Shown piece by piece: positions 17,812 through 26,776 of a stretch of 64,000 bases of DNA. The notes below the pieces were generated by a model. It did not search any database. It was not told the origin of the DNA and saw only the letters and a list, made by a program, of their open reading frames with translations. Every line of letters starts with the position of its first letter. Within the stretch, counting starts at the first letter, position 1. The position numbers were made by a program, and so were the translations under genes. Source of the stretch: SCRD01 sp046705285 (lineage in GTDB: Bacteria > Acidobacteriota > Terriglobia > UBA7540); contig JBJKQK010000130.1 of NCBI GenBank assembly GCA_046705285.1, positions 1 through 64,000 of the forward strand. The letters run 5' to 3'.

Positions 17812-18179
17812 ACTTGAATCGCCTCCCTTGGGGAGCTTACCCGTCTCCTGCAAACTTGCTTTCCCCGCCCCTGTATATTTGACGCATACCGTGGCAATAG
17901 CGTTGAACAGGTGGGATTTTCAGAGTCACGAAACAGATATTCTGCCCTCACAGCAGACGACGGATGAAATCGCGTAAGTTCACGCGATTGGTGCCTGAGA
18001 AAATGTGGACTCGTGAGGTCTAATCCTCAGGAATCGAGGAAGATTAGAGCCTAGCCATGGAGGCTCTCAACAGGCTTTCGAGGCGGGTTTGGGAGTCCGT
18101 TTTGACCCAGTTGGGTCCTGGCTTGCCACAGCTCTGGAAAAACTCTTGTAAGTCACACATTTTAATAAGGGAAACTCTT

Positions 18180-18208
18180 TTGAAACGCACGCGTTTTTGT
18201 GCTAAACT
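18180..18208 (+). promoter_or_regulatory. Putative dnaA promoter
   Basis: TTGAAA (18180-18185, 5/6 to TTGACA), a 17-base spacer and TAAACT (18203-18208, 4/6 to TATAAT). Transcription would start near 18215, giving a leader of about 195 bases before dnaA. Confidence 0.5.
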
Positions 18209-18299
18209 AACTGATTGAAGGTGGTCGGAATAGGCATTGCTGGGAAGCCCGCTTCTGCAGCTCTATCGCTATAGACAGCAAGGGAAGAATCCGGGGAAA

Positions 18300-18374
18300 A
18301 TGAGTGCACAGCCGGAACGCTCGGAAGCCGGAAGGCAAAAGAGTGAGGTATTAGTTTGCGCTCCGGCAATCTGA
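18300..18374 (+). CDS. Possible 24-codon leader ORF upstream of dnaA
   Basis: An ATG at 18300, preceded by the purine-rich CCGGGGAAA, opens a 24-residue frame (MSAQPERSEAGRQKSEVLVC then APAI) ending at TGA 18372-18374, inside the predicted dnaA leader and 36 bases before the dnaA ATG. No family resemblance is evident. It may be a regulatory leader peptide or chance. It is short and unsupported by anything but position. Confidence 0.2.
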   Translation: MSAQPERSEAGRQKSEVLVCAPAI

Positions 18375-18410
18375 CCGGCTCGAGGGCTCACCTTTCCAAT
18401 TGACACTGCT

Positions 18411-19733
18411 ATGAATGCCTGGCAAGAAGTTTTGAACTACCTCAAGACGAAAGTAAATCCCCAAAGCTACCAGACCTGGCTTAAACCTACACGTTACAGC
18501 CGTACGGAAGCAGGAACATTGGTGGTTCGCGTGCCGAACCAGGAGTTTCTAGAGTGGATTCAGGACCATTACAACACCAGCATCCAGGAAGCGCTGGAAA
18601 AACTTCGCCTTGGCTTCAGCGAAATCCAGTATGAGCTGGAGATCTCACCGGAGAAGAAAAATTCTGGGAATGGTGAGGCTAAACCTCAGCAAGGCAAGCT
18701 TGATTTTGAATCGGTCGATCACCAGTTGAACGCTCGATATACGTTTGACACGTTTGTCGTAGGGTCCTGCAACCAGTTTGCACACGCCGCGGCGAGGGCA
18801 GTGGCTGAGACGCCCGCAAAAGCCTATAACCCTCTTTTCCTTTACGGCGGTGTAGGATTGGGAAAGACTCACCTGATGCAGGCTGTGGGACACCTGATGA
18901 AGCAGCGCCAGAGAGAAATGCGTCTGGCTTACGTTTCGTCAGAAGCTTTCACAAATGACGTGATCAACTCACTTCGATACGACCGGATGGTTTCCTTCCG
19001 TGACAAGTACAGGAACGTCGATGTTCTGCTCATGGATGACATCCAGTTTATCGCCGGCAAGGAACGAACACAGGAAGAATTCTTTCACACATTTAACACG
19101 CTTTATGAGGCACAGAAGCAGGTGGTAATTTCAAGCGACCAGCCACCCAAGGATATTCCAGGTCTCGAAGAACGGCTGCGCTCGCGCTTTGCGTGGGGCC
19201 TGACGGCGGATCTGCAGCCTCCGGACACCGAAACGAAGCGCGCTATCCTGGCCAAGAAAAGCGAGGATCAAGGTATACGATTGCCAGAAGCTGTGGGCGA
19301 ATTTATCGCCACCCGGATCAAGACGAGTATCCGGGACCTGGAAGGAGCCTTGACACGCTTGATCGCGTATTCATCGCTGACAGGTGCCGAGATATCGTTA
19401 CCTATGGCGCAGCAGGTCCTGAAAAACATACTTGACTTGGAGGAACGCCGCGTCTCGATCGAACATATCCAGCGCCTTGTTTGCCAGGAATTCGGACTCT
19501 CTTTAACGCAGTTGAAGGCAAGAGACAACAGCCACGCAGTTGCGTTTCCGAGGCAGGTGGCTATGTACCTTTCAAAGGAATTGACGCCAGCATCACTTCC
19601 GCAAATTGGGAGAGAGTTTGGCGGCAAGCACCATACGACGGTATTGCACTCAATTCAGAAAGTTCAGCGCTTGAGGAAAACTGATAAAGATTTAAACAGA
19701 CTTCTCAACAGGCTTAGAGACACATTGAGTTAG
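18411..19733 (+). CDS. dnaA: Chromosomal replication initiator protein DnaA
   Basis: DnaA binds 9-mer boxes at oriC and melts the origin in its ATP form. At 440 aa it has all four domains. Domain I is at 1-80 (WQEVLNYLKTKVNPQSYQTW), followed by a short linker. The AAA+ domain has YNPLFLYGGVGLGKTHLMQA (Walker A), VDVLLMDDIQFIAGKERTQE (Walker B) and a SRFAWGL arginine segment. Domain IV has LKARDNSHAVAFPRQVAMYL then GGKHHTTVLHSIQKV, the DNA-recognition signature. The ATG has no clear Shine-Dalgarno. It heads the dnaA-dnaN-gyrB-gyrA cluster and is followed by a candidate origin. Confidence 0.98.
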   Translation: MNAWQEVLNYLKTKVNPQSYQTWLKPTRYSRTEAGTLVVRVPNQEFLEWIQDHYNTSIQEALEKLRLGFSEIQYELEISPEKKNSGNGEAKPQQGKLDFESVDHQLNARYTFDTFVVGSCNQFAHAAARAVAETPAKAYNPLFLYGGVGLGKTHLMQAVGHLMKQRQREMRLAYVSSEAFTNDVINSLRYDRMVSFRDKYRNVDVLLMDDIQFIAGKERTQEEFFHTFNTLYEAQKQVVISSDQPPKDIPGLEERLRSRFAWGLTADLQPPDTETKRAILAKKSEDQGIRLPEAVGEFIATRIKTSIRDLEGALTRLIAYSSLTGAEISLPMAQQVLKNILDLEERRVSIEHIQRLVCQEFGLSLTQLKARDNSHAVAFPRQVAMYLSKELTPASLPQIGREFGGKHHTTVLHSIQKVQRLRKTDKDLNRLLNRLRDTLS

Positions 19734-19938
19734 GTTTGTGGGATTTTCAACAACGGCGATCATACTAAGGATTGTGAATTCACAAACGCCATTAAAACAT
19801 GCACAGCAATTCACAGAAAGAGGGAAGGTATCCACAATCGTCGCGCCACGCTGGTCTGCATGGATAAAGGGGATTGGATATTTTCCACAGGTCCACAACC
19901 CCTACTACTAAAACTAGATATAGAAGGAAATCTAAATA
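19734..19938. other. oriC: Candidate replication origin between dnaA and dnaN
   Basis: This 205-bp non-coding stretch has several origin features. DnaA-box-like 9-mers with one mismatch to TTATCCACA lie at 19828-19836 (GTATCCACA) and 19881-19889 (TTTTCCACA). A perfect 14-bp palindrome TTGTGAATTCACAA is at 19772-19785. An AT-rich tract at about 19900-19938 could serve as a duplex-unwinding element just before dnaN. Position after dnaA is a common oriC site. It is smaller and has fewer boxes than classic origins, so I hold this as probable, not proven. Confidence 0.6.
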
Positions 19939-21054
19939 ATGGAACTCACAGTAGAAAAGGGCCTCCTCCTCAAGGAATTGAACCTTACACAAGGGGTTGT
20001 TGAGAGGAAAACTACCATCCCCATTCTTTCCAACCTTCTTCTCGAAGCAGACGATTCTTCCCTTCGGATCAGCGCTACAGATCTGGAACTTGGCATTTGT
20101 TGTGGATGTCCCGCTAAAATCAAGCAAGGAGGGTCTGGAACGATTCCAGCCAAGCGGCTGTTTGAAATTGTGCGCTCGTTGCCGGAAAAAGAGGTCAAGC
20201 TCAAGCTTCTCGAAAATCACTGGATGCAGGTTACCTGCGAGCGCTCATCTTTCAAACTGGTTGGAATGGCAAAAGACAACTATCCGACGCTGCCCGCTGT
20301 TCCTGATGCACTGGTATCTCTCCCGGCGAGTGCGTTTTCCACCCTGATCAAGAGAACGATCTTCTCGATTTCTAGTGAGGAATCGCGCTATACGCTGAAC
20401 GGCGCGCTACTGATTCTGAAACCGGACAGCGCGTCCATGGTGGCGACGGACGGGCATCGGTTGGCCCTCATTGAGCATGACTTGGAAGTGGCAGGGCTTA
20501 AGAACGAGTTGCGGATATTGGTTCCCAAAAAGGCTATGGCAGAGTTGCAGCGGCTTCTGGCCGAGGCCGAGGAGAATTCCAAAATCAGCCTCTCGAAAGA
20601 CGAAAGCCACCTTTATTTTTCGGTGGGTCATCGCATTCTGATTTCACGAATGCTCACCGGGCAGTTTCCGAATTACGAAGCTGTGCTGCCGAGGGAGAAT
20701 AATCGGATAGTTGAGATAGAAAAGGATCTGCTTTCTGCGGCCATTCGTCGTGTGGCTCTATTGGCAGACCAGCGGTCGAAGGCCGTCCGGCTGAAACTTA
20801 GCGAGGGCCAGATGGAGATGTTTTCCTCAAGCGGGGAGTACGGGGAAGCGCATGAGGCATTGGAGGTCAATTACAGCGGCGACGCAATGCAGGTCGGCTT
20901 TAACTACGAGTATCTGCTGGATTTTCTGAACGTAGTTGGCGATGGGGGCAAAGTTCGATTGGAGCTGAAAGATGAGCAGAGCGCGGGGCAAATGCGTTCG
21001 AGCGAAGACAAGGCATTCCGATACCGCTATGTTGTGATGCCAATGAGGGTCTAG
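19939..21054 (+). CDS. dnaN: DNA polymerase III beta subunit (sliding clamp)
   Basis: The clamp forms a ring dimer that tethers polymerase III to DNA and docks many repair proteins. This 371-aa protein has the three repeated clamp folds. Recognisable segments include LTQGVVERKTTIPILSNLLL (domain 1), VATDGHRLALIEHDL (domain 2) and the C-terminal YVVMPMRV, where family members end in MPMR(L/V) at the protein-binding cleft. The ATG has AAGGAAA nine bases upstream. It follows dnaA in the same direction, as is usual at bacterial origins. Confidence 0.97.
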   Translation: MELTVEKGLLLKELNLTQGVVERKTTIPILSNLLLEADDSSLRISATDLELGICCGCPAKIKQGGSGTIPAKRLFEIVRSLPEKEVKLKLLENHWMQVTCERSSFKLVGMAKDNYPTLPAVPDALVSLPASAFSTLIKRTIFSISSEESRYTLNGALLILKPDSASMVATDGHRLALIEHDLEVAGLKNELRILVPKKAMAELQRLLAEAEENSKISLSKDESHLYFSVGHRILISRMLTGQFPNYEAVLPRENNRIVEIEKDLLSAAIRRVALLADQRSKAVRLKLSEGQMEMFSSSGEYGEAHEALEVNYSGDAMQVGFNYEYLLDFLNVVGDGGKVRLELKDEQSAGQMRSSEDKAFRYRYVVMPMRV

Positions 21055-21288
21055 TGCCGGTCAGGCTGCCAGTTCCTGCTTTTCACAAGCTCCACTGCCA
21101 ACCTTCACCGCAGACATATATTTTCACATAGCCGGCATTCCGAGATTAGTACACAGGCGGTGTGCATCGAGAAATCAAGGGTTGTGCGGTGAGTTTTTGT
21201 ACTGTAGCGGCTGAATGGCGGAACGATTTGTTCTGCCGATTGTGCGACGTTGCGACGGACGTAGTTCGGCAACATGGAGGAATAGCAA

Positions 21289-23697
21289 GTGAGTAATACC
21301 AAACAGGTGCTAGAGGAAGAAAATCACACCTATGATGCTGCCAGCATTAAGGTGCTTCGCGATCTTGATGCGGTACGGAAGAGGCCGGCGATGTATATTG
21401 GCTCAACCGGCCCGACGGGCTTGCATCATCTGGTGTGGGAAGTGGTTGATAACGCCGTGGACGAAGCTCTGGCCGGGGAGTGCGACCGTGTTGAAGTGAC
21501 GGTGCATAGCGACAATTCCGTGACGGTGGTCGATAACGGGCGAGGAATTCCGGTTGATATGCACAAGGAAGAAGGGCGCCCAGCCGCTGAGGTTGTAATG
21601 ACGGTGTTGCACGCCGGAGGAAAATTCGACACGAAAAGCTATAAAGTTTCGGGTGGGTTGCACGGCGTTGGAGTGTCCGTGGTGAACGCGCTGGCAGAAT
21701 GGCTGGAATTGGAAATCTGGCGTGATGGATACACCTGGGAGCAGTCCTATGCGTTTGGGAAGCCTACCAGTCAGTTGAAACAGGCTGGGAAGACGACAAG
21801 GCGGGGAACAAAGATCACTTTCTTGCCGGACGCCACGATTTTTACTTCAATCGAATTTAATCATGACACTCTGGCGCAGCGGCTTCGCGAACTCTCGTTC
21901 CTGAATAAAGGGCTCACAATCGTTCTGAAAGACGAAAGGAATAACAAGGAAACCCAGTTCCGGTATAACGGCGGGATCTCGGAATTCGTCAAGCATCTGA
22001 ACCGAAACAAAGAAACACTTCATCCCGTGCCCCTTTTCGCAGAAGCCGACAAGGACGACATGCACGTGGAGTTTGCGCTGCAGTACAACGATGGGTACGC
22101 GGAAAATGTTTTCACTTTTGCAAACAATATTAACACCGTGGATGGTGGCACCCATCTTTCCGGCTTCAGGTCAGGATTAACCCGAGCCATCAATCAGTTC
22201 GGCCAGAACCAGAATCTTTTCAAGGACGTCAAGGACAACCTCTCGGGCGAAGACGTGCGTGAGGGATTAGTGGCCGTCATCAGCGTTCAGTTGCCGCAGC
22301 CGCAGTTTGAAGGGCAGACCAAAGGCAAGCTGAACAGTGATATTCAGAGTTCCGTGGGAAGCTTCGTCTATGAAAAACTCATGGAGAATTTTGAGAAGAA
22401 TCCCACCATCGGCCGCAAAATCTGCGCCAAGGCGATTGAGGCCTCCCGCGCGCGCGAGGCTGCCCGCAAGGCTCGTGAATTGACACGCCGCAAGGGAGCG
22501 CTCGATTCCGGCGGCCTGCCCGGCAAGCTGGCCGACTGCCAGGAAAAAGACCCGGAGCGTTGCGAACTTTTCGTCGTCGAAGGGGATTCGGCCGGCGGCT
22601 CCGCCAAGTTGGGGCGCGACCGCCGCTACCAGGCCATTCTGCCTCTGCGAGGCAAAATCCTTAATGTTGAGAAGGCGCGCTTTGACAAGATGCTGGGCCA
22701 TGAAGAAATCCGCGCTCTCATCACGGCCATGGGTACCGGAATCGGCAAGGATGATTTTGACATCACCAAGCTGCGCTACTCGAAAATCATCATCATGACT
22801 GACGCGGATATCGATGGGTCGCACATTCGGACGCTCCTGCTCACGTTCTTTTACCGCCAGATGCCGGAACTGGTTGAGCGCGGCCACGTTTATATTGCGC
22901 AACCGCCGCTTTACCTGATCAAGAAAGGGAAGAGCACGAAGTACATTCACGACGAAAAAGAATTCCGGCGGGAAGTGTTGCGCCGCGCGACGGAGGATCA
23001 CGCGGTTGAGGCTGGCGAAGGATCGAGCAAGGTGCGCCTGCAGGGCGGCGAACTAACCAACTTCCTGATGGCTCTGGGCGAGTACCTCGAGCTCTTTGAC
23101 AAGCTTGAAAAGCGCATGGCGGATCCGCGGCCCGTCGACGCCCTGCTCAGGACTGAGCTGGGCAAGAAGGCAGAATTGGAAAGCCAGGAGAAATTAAGGC
23201 GGGTCGAGAAAGATTTGAAGGCTGAAGGGTTCAAGACCGAGATCAAGCTCGATGAAGAGCACAATCTTTACACGCTGGTCTTCTCAAGTGAAAACTTGAG
23301 CGAGCGGGTGATTGCCTGGGATCTCATCTCGAGCGCGGATTACAAGCGGTTGCTTGATTTACACCGGCGCGTTCACAACTTCGACAAGCCGCCCTTTCTA
23401 GTTTCAACCAACGGAAGCCAGCTTACCATCGAGGACCGCAAGGAACTGCTGGAACACATCATGGCGCTCGGCAAGAAAGCCTTTACGGTTCAGCGATTCA
23501 AGGGGTTGGGTGAAATGAACCCCGACCAGCTTTGGGAAACCACTATGGATGCCGAGCAGCGAACCATGCTCCAGGTGAAGATCGAGGATTGGGCAGAGGC
23601 GGAAGAAATCTTTACCGTCCTGATGGGCGACGCCGTCGTCCCGCGCCGCGAGTTTATCGAGCAAAACGCGCTGGACGTGAAGAATCTTGATATCTAG
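21289..23697 (+). CDS. gyrB: DNA gyrase subunit B
   Basis: Gyrase B supplies the ATPase for negative supercoiling. The 802-aa protein has the GHKL ATPase (VWEVVDNAVDEALAG, then VDNGRGIPVD and GGLHGVGVSVVNAL), the transducer, the TOPRIM domain (VVEGDSAGGSAKLGRDRRYQ and ILNVEKARFDKML, MTDADIDGSHI) and the C-terminal QRFKGLGEMNPDQLWETTMD. The start is GTG 21289 with GGAGGAA about six bases upstream. Its length includes an insert of the kind seen in E. coli-type GyrB between TOPRIM and tail (residues about 555-690). It precedes gyrA by 43 bases; the two are surely cotranscribed. Confidence 0.98.
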   Translation: MSNTKQVLEEENHTYDAASIKVLRDLDAVRKRPAMYIGSTGPTGLHHLVWEVVDNAVDEALAGECDRVEVTVHSDNSVTVVDNGRGIPVDMHKEEGRPAAEVVMTVLHAGGKFDTKSYKVSGGLHGVGVSVVNALAEWLELEIWRDGYTWEQSYAFGKPTSQLKQAGKTTRRGTKITFLPDATIFTSIEFNHDTLAQRLRELSFLNKGLTIVLKDERNNKETQFRYNGGISEFVKHLNRNKETLHPVPLFAEADKDDMHVEFALQYNDGYAENVFTFANNINTVDGGTHLSGFRSGLTRAINQFGQNQNLFKDVKDNLSGEDVREGLVAVISVQLPQPQFEGQTKGKLNSDIQSSVGSFVYEKLMENFEKNPTIGRKICAKAIEASRAREAARKARELTRRKGALDSGGLPGKLADCQEKDPERCELFVVEGDSAGGSAKLGRDRRYQAILPLRGKILNVEKARFDKMLGHEEIRALITAMGTGIGKDDFDITKLRYSKIIIMTDADIDGSHIRTLLLTFFYRQMPELVERGHVYIAQPPLYLIKKGKSTKYIHDEKEFRREVLRRATEDHAVEAGEGSSKVRLQGGELTNFLMALGEYLELFDKLEKRMADPRPVDALLRTELGKKAELESQEKLRRVEKDLKAEGFKTEIKLDEEHNLYTLVFSSENLSERVIAWDLISSADYKRLLDLHRRVHNFDKPPFLVSTNGSQLTIEDRKELLEHIMALGKKAFTVQRFKGLGEMNPDQLWETTMDAEQRTMLQVKIEDWAEAEEIFTVLMGDAVVPRREFIEQNALDVKNLDI

Positions 23698-23740
23698 CCC
23701 GGCGCGAAACGCCGGTCAGCAAGCAAAGGAAAGTTGATTT

Positions 23741-26257
23741 ATGGGTGACCAGGAACTGATCAGGCCTTCAAACGAAGTGCCTGTGAACATTGAAGACGAG
23801 ATGCGGAAGTCGTATCTCGATTACGCCATGAGCGTGATCATCGGGCGGGCGCTGCCCGACGTGCGGGACGGCCTCAAGCCCGTCCACCGGCGCATTCTGT
23901 ACGCGATGTACAAGGAAGGCATGACCTCCGACAAGCGCTACACCAAGTGCGCCGGTGTGGTGGGTGAGGTGATCAAGAAATACCATCCCCACGGCGATTC
24001 CGCCGTTTATGACGCTCTGGTGCGCATGGCTCAGGACTTCAATTTGCGGTATCCGCTGATCGATGGGCAGGGAAATTTCGGGTCGATTGATGGCGATCCC
24101 GCTGCAGCCTACCGGTATACGGAATGCCGGCTGAAGTCCCTGGCGGAAGAGCTACTGGCAGATATCGGTAAGGACACGGTGGACTTTATCCCCAATTTTG
24201 ACGAATCCACCGAAGAGCCGCTGGTCCTACCCACTCGGATACCCAATCTGTTGATTAACGGCTCGGATGGCATTGCCGTGGGTATGGCCACCAAAATACC
24301 TCCCCATAACCTGACCGAAATTATCAACGCCGCAATTCTGTTGATTGAGAAGCCGACTGCTACGCTGGATGAAGTTCTAAAACTGGTGCCCGGGCCTGAT
24401 TTTCCGACTGGCGCATACATTTACGGCCGAAGCGGAATCAAGGCGGCATACGAGACCGGGCGGGGACAGTTCACAATCCGAGCCAAGGCGGCGATCGAGC
24501 GCCCCACCAAGGACAAGGAGCAGATCGTCATCACCGAAATTCCCTACCAGGTGAACAAGGCTCGCGTGATCGAGCGCATCGCCAACCTGGTTCAGGACAA
24601 AAAAATCGAAGGAATCTCCGACATTCGGGATGAGTCGGACCGCGAAGGCATGCGTATAGTTGTGGAAGTCAAGCGCGGCGAGCAGCCTGAGATCATTCTG
24701 AACAACCTCTACAAGCACACCCAGCTTCAGGAAAACTTCGGCATGATCATGCTCGCCATTGTGAACGGCCAACCGCGCGAACTGCCGCTGATGGAAGCCA
24801 TCCAGCACTTTATTGACCACCGCGTGAACGTGGTCCGGCGGCGCACAACCTACGATCTTCGCAAGGCGCAGGAGCGAGCCCACATTCTGGAGGGCTTCCT
24901 CAAGGCCTTGTCGCACCTGGATGCCATCATCAAACTGATCCGGGGTTCGAAGACCCCGGCGGAGGCCCGCGCGGGCTTGATGACCACGTTCGACTTTACC
25001 CAGCGGCAGGCGCAGGCCATCCTGGAAATGCAGTTGCAGCGCTTGACGGCGTTGGAACGCGACAAGATCCAGGAAGAATATGACGAACTCCAGAAAAAGA
25101 TCGCCGAATACGAAGAGATTCTGCGGGATGAGAAAGTTTTGCGCAAGGTCATCGTGGGTGAGTTGAAAGAGGTGCAGAAGGAATACGGTGACGAGCGAAA
25201 GACGGAAATCATCGACGAGCAGGCAGAGATCAGCCTGGAAGACCTGATTGCCGTTGAAGACGTTGTGATCACACTTTCCCATTCACAATATCTCAAGCGC
25301 ACCCCGCTTTCCACTTATCGTCAGCAGGGCCGGGGGGGCAAAGGGCGCTTGGGAATGAAAACACGGGATGCGGATTTTGTCGAAGGGCTTTTCATCGCCT
25401 CCACGCACAGCTACATACTGGTTTTTACAAACACCGGCAGAGTGCACTGGCTTAAGGTGTACGAGATTCCTGACGTGGCCGCCGCCGGGCGTGGAAAGCA
25501 CATTCTCAACCTGGTGAACCTTGCACAGCGCGAAAAGGTGGCTTCTCTGGTGACCGTGAAAGAGCTTCCGGATGAGCGGAAAGATATCGAAGTCAACGGT
25601 GAAACCTATGCTGCCGAGGGTTACGTGACGCTTGTTACGCGCAAGGGGGTCATCAAGAAAACGCGGCTGGCGAATTTCTCCAACCCGATGTCGCGCGGGA
25701 TTATTGCCATGAACGTCGACGACGATGATGAGTTGATCGGGGCCAAACAGACCACCGGACAGGACACGGTCTTCCTTGCGACGCATGAAGGGATGGCCAT
25801 TCGGTTCCCGGAAAGCGACGTTCGGGACATGGGCCGCCAAGCCCGAGGCGTGCGCGCCATGGACCTGGCGAAAGGCGATTACATTGTGGGCGTCGAAGTG
25901 GTGGGAGAAAAGGAACTGATTCTTTCGGTTACCGAGAAAGGCTACGGGAAGCGGACCCCAATCACGGAATACCGTCTGCAGTCGCGTGCGGGCAAAGGTG
26001 TGATCAATGTGAAGACGACGGCACGCAACGGCAAGGTAGTCAGTTCGCTGAGCGTGACCGAAGATTCGGAGGTCATGCTGATCAGCCAGCAGGGCAAAAT
26101 CACCCGTCTGGATTCCAGCACGATTCGGGAGTCAGGACGTTCTTCGCAGGGCGTGCGGTTGATCAATCTTGGTGGCGAAGACCAACTGGCCGCAGCTTGC
26201 CTCATCCGTGCCGAAGATACCGACGAAGACGACGCTCAGGGTACGCTGATCCAGTAG
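23741..26257 (+). CDS. gyrA: DNA gyrase subunit A
   Basis: Gyrase A cuts and rejoins DNA and wraps it for supercoiling. The 838-aa protein has the N-terminal SYLDYAMSVIIGRALPDVRD, the catalytic tyrosine in AAYRYTECRLK, and a C-terminal beta-pinwheel with the GyrA-box-like QQGRGGKG that marks gyrase rather than topoisomerase IV. In the quinolone-resistance region the Ser and Asp of HGDSAVYDAL are the sensitive type. No intein is present. AAAGGAAAG precedes the ATG. The acidic C-terminus (EDTDEDDAQG) is typical. Confidence 0.98.
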   Translation: MGDQELIRPSNEVPVNIEDEMRKSYLDYAMSVIIGRALPDVRDGLKPVHRRILYAMYKEGMTSDKRYTKCAGVVGEVIKKYHPHGDSAVYDALVRMAQDFNLRYPLIDGQGNFGSIDGDPAAAYRYTECRLKSLAEELLADIGKDTVDFIPNFDESTEEPLVLPTRIPNLLINGSDGIAVGMATKIPPHNLTEIINAAILLIEKPTATLDEVLKLVPGPDFPTGAYIYGRSGIKAAYETGRGQFTIRAKAAIERPTKDKEQIVITEIPYQVNKARVIERIANLVQDKKIEGISDIRDESDREGMRIVVEVKRGEQPEIILNNLYKHTQLQENFGMIMLAIVNGQPRELPLMEAIQHFIDHRVNVVRRRTTYDLRKAQERAHILEGFLKALSHLDAIIKLIRGSKTPAEARAGLMTTFDFTQRQAQAILEMQLQRLTALERDKIQEEYDELQKKIAEYEEILRDEKVLRKVIVGELKEVQKEYGDERKTEIIDEQAEISLEDLIAVEDVVITLSHSQYLKRTPLSTYRQQGRGGKGRLGMKTRDADFVEGLFIASTHSYILVFTNTGRVHWLKVYEIPDVAAAGRGKHILNLVNLAQREKVASLVTVKELPDERKDIEVNGETYAAEGYVTLVTRKGVIKKTRLANFSNPMSRGIIAMNVDDDDELIGAKQTTGQDTVFLATHEGMAIRFPESDVRDMGRQARGVRAMDLAKGDYIVGVEVVGEKELILSVTEKGYGKRTPITEYRLQSRAGKGVINVKTTARNGKVVSSLSVTEDSEVMLISQQGKITRLDSSTIRESGRSSQGVRLINLGGEDQLAAACLIRAEDTDEDDAQGTLIQ

Positions 26258-26317
26258 GTCTTGATCATCACGTGCGTGTGATACCCAGACTCGGCAATAG
26301 ATGCTAAGGAGGGGACT

Positions 26318-26671
26318 ATGGCATCCCGTTCTGTCGGCCTCGCATTCCGTTGGGCTGCCCGTGCATGGAGTCTCTTGAGCATAATCGCTGTGATCATTTT
26401 TGCCGCTGGCGAAGGTTTTGCAAGTCAGAGTCCAGGTTCCGTAGCTCAGGGTTGGGTCGGCCTGGTGCTGTTTCCCTTTGGGGTTTGCATTGGGCTTGCC
26501 GTGGCTTGGTATCGTGAAGGGTTCGGGGGAATCCTCGCTCTCGCGTGTCTCGTGGCTTTCTATGGTTGGAATCTGTTCCGGTTGGGACACCTTCCTGGCA
26601 ATCCCTTTTTCCTGTTGGTTGGTGCTCCCAGTCTCCTTTTCATTGTCGCGAGACTCCAGCCTCAGCCGTAA
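26318..26671 (+). CDS. Hypothetical small membrane protein
   Basis: A 117-aa protein with four hydrophobic spans (residues about 15-33, 45-62, 68-88 and 97-112) and almost no polar loops. AAGGAGG precedes the ATG at good spacing, supporting a real gene. A basic N-terminus suggests a cytosolic start. No family-specific motif is recognisable to me. It lies between gyrA and larE on the same strand but with separate signals. Function unknown. Confidence 0.65.
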   Translation: MASRSVGLAFRWAARAWSLLSIIAVIIFAAGEGFASQSPGSVAQGWVGLVLFPFGVCIGLAVAWYREGFGGILALACLVAFYGWNLFRLGHLPGNPFFLLVGAPSLLFIVARLQPQP

Positions 26672-26776
26672 CGTGAGGCGAGCCCGGGAATTTGGTGCTG
26701 CAACCAAACGAGGGCGGGCAGTTTGGGTTGTGAGCGCCCGTGTCACCTGTTATCCTAGGTTTTAAAGGACTTTTGA

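Larger units (their letters stand above)
17812..18410. other. ftsH-dnaA intergenic region with hairpins and dnaA leader
   Basis: This 599-bp region holds the divergent promoters of ftsH and dnaA. It contains a perfect 8-bp inverted repeat AATCGCGT-N6-ACGCGATT (17968-17989). A larger imperfect hairpin has TCTAATC (18019-18025) pairing with GATTAGA (18042-18048). The dnaA promoter and a roughly 195-base leader follow. No good DnaA box is visible in this part. Confidence 0.6.

Noticed and set aside
22267..25282. Long antisense frames opposite gyrB and gyrA
   Set aside because: Products of codon bias on the opposite strand; nothing recognisable.
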